From an uncultured Clostridia bacterium (GTDB taxonomy: Bacteria; Bacillota; Clostridia; Christensenellales; Aristaeellaceae), in the NCBI GenBank assembly GCA_934647165.1, contig CAKUFA010000038.1:1-23397 (forward strand): DNA of 23,397 nt. The letters run 5' to 3'. Positions 23,302 to 23,397 of this stretch are shown one piece after another. Within the stretch, counting starts at the first letter, position 1; each line of letters opens with the position of its first letter. Made by a program: the position numbers and the translations under genes. A model generated the notes under the pieces. The model had not been told where the DNA came from. It was given only the letters and a program-made list of their open reading frames with translations, and ran no database searches.

Positions 23302-23397
23302 TTACTTCAGCTCAGCGAAGTACTTGATGGTGCGAACCATCTGGCTGGTGTAGCTGTTCTCGTTGTCGTACCAGGACACAACCTGCACCTGATAGGT
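23302..23397 (-). CDS. gap: Glyceraldehyde-3-phosphate dehydrogenase, C-terminal end only
   Basis: Central glycolytic enzyme that oxidises glyceraldehyde 3-phosphate with NAD+ to 1,3-bisphosphoglycerate. Only the last 31 residues are in the window. They contain VVSWYDNENSY, the near-universal GAPDH C-terminal motif, followed by MVRTIKYFAEL and the stop. The rest of the gene lies beyond the right edge. A strong GC hairpin (23242-23271) ends its transcript. Its divergence from typical WYDNEWGY forms (here NENSY) resembles clostridial GAPDHs. Confidence 0.9.
   Translation of the reverse strand, partial: TYQVQVVSWYDNENSYTSQMVRTIKYFAELK

Overview
The window reads as chromosome from a moderately GC-rich Gram-positive anaerobe of the Clostridia type, probably an uncultured gut lineage. 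The support is consistent with this but not decisive: strong AGGAGG-type ribosome binding sites, sigma-A promoters with TGn-extended -10 elements, an RlmH of exactly the Firmicutes length, a TagGH-type ABC exporter, a Bacillus-type barnase and a clostridial-looking GAPDH tail. I cannot name a genus from sequence alone. Most genes lie on the minus strand.

Layout. 1-373: an undetermined tail of a plus-strand reading frame, then tRNA-Thr(GGT) on the minus strand with its own promoter and terminator. 524-3878: a tight minus-strand dTDP-L-rhamnose operon (rmlA-rmlC-rmlB-rmlD, two 4-bp ATGA overlaps) from a good promoter next to an 11-bp tandem repeat. 4021-5694: an alpha-phosphohexomutase (phosphoglucomutase type) with its own TTGACA promoter. 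It can supply glucose-1-phosphate to RmlA. 5983-7482 (+): a secreted caspase-fold peptidase with a perfect EF-hand loop and a FlgD-like Ig domain.

7492-21352 (-) is a surface-glycan region. Read in transcription order it holds a GtrA-like membrane protein, a 1486-residue protein that fuses a GT4 glycosyltransferase, a GT2 glycosyltransferase and a polysaccharide pyruvyl transferase, an ABC-2 permease and ATPase of the TagG/TagH (Wzm/Wzt) type, a 1853-residue secreted protein of about 21 Big_2 Ig-like domains behind a (EPEATA)10 stalk, a terminator, and a GT2 glycosyltransferase related to rhamnosyltransferases. The simplest model is that PGM and Rml enzymes make dTDP-rhamnose, the glycosyltransferases build a probably rhamnose-containing and pyruvylated polymer on a lipid carrier, the ABC exporter moves it out, and the giant Big_2 protein shares the surface with it. 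The link to rhamnose and to pyruvate is inferred from domain content and neighbourhood.

21435-23397: rlmH (+, TTG start), a secreted barnase-type ribonuclease on a proline-rich linker (+) with all five catalytic residues and no barstar in view, a small two-TM coiled-coil protein (-), and the C-terminus of GAPDH (-), cut by the window edge. The most notable items are the tri-modular GT4-GT2-pyruvyl transferase, the unanchored 21-domain Big_2 protein inside a glycan-export operon, the calcium-loop caspase, and the barnase whose barstar-contact Arg59 position is Tyr.
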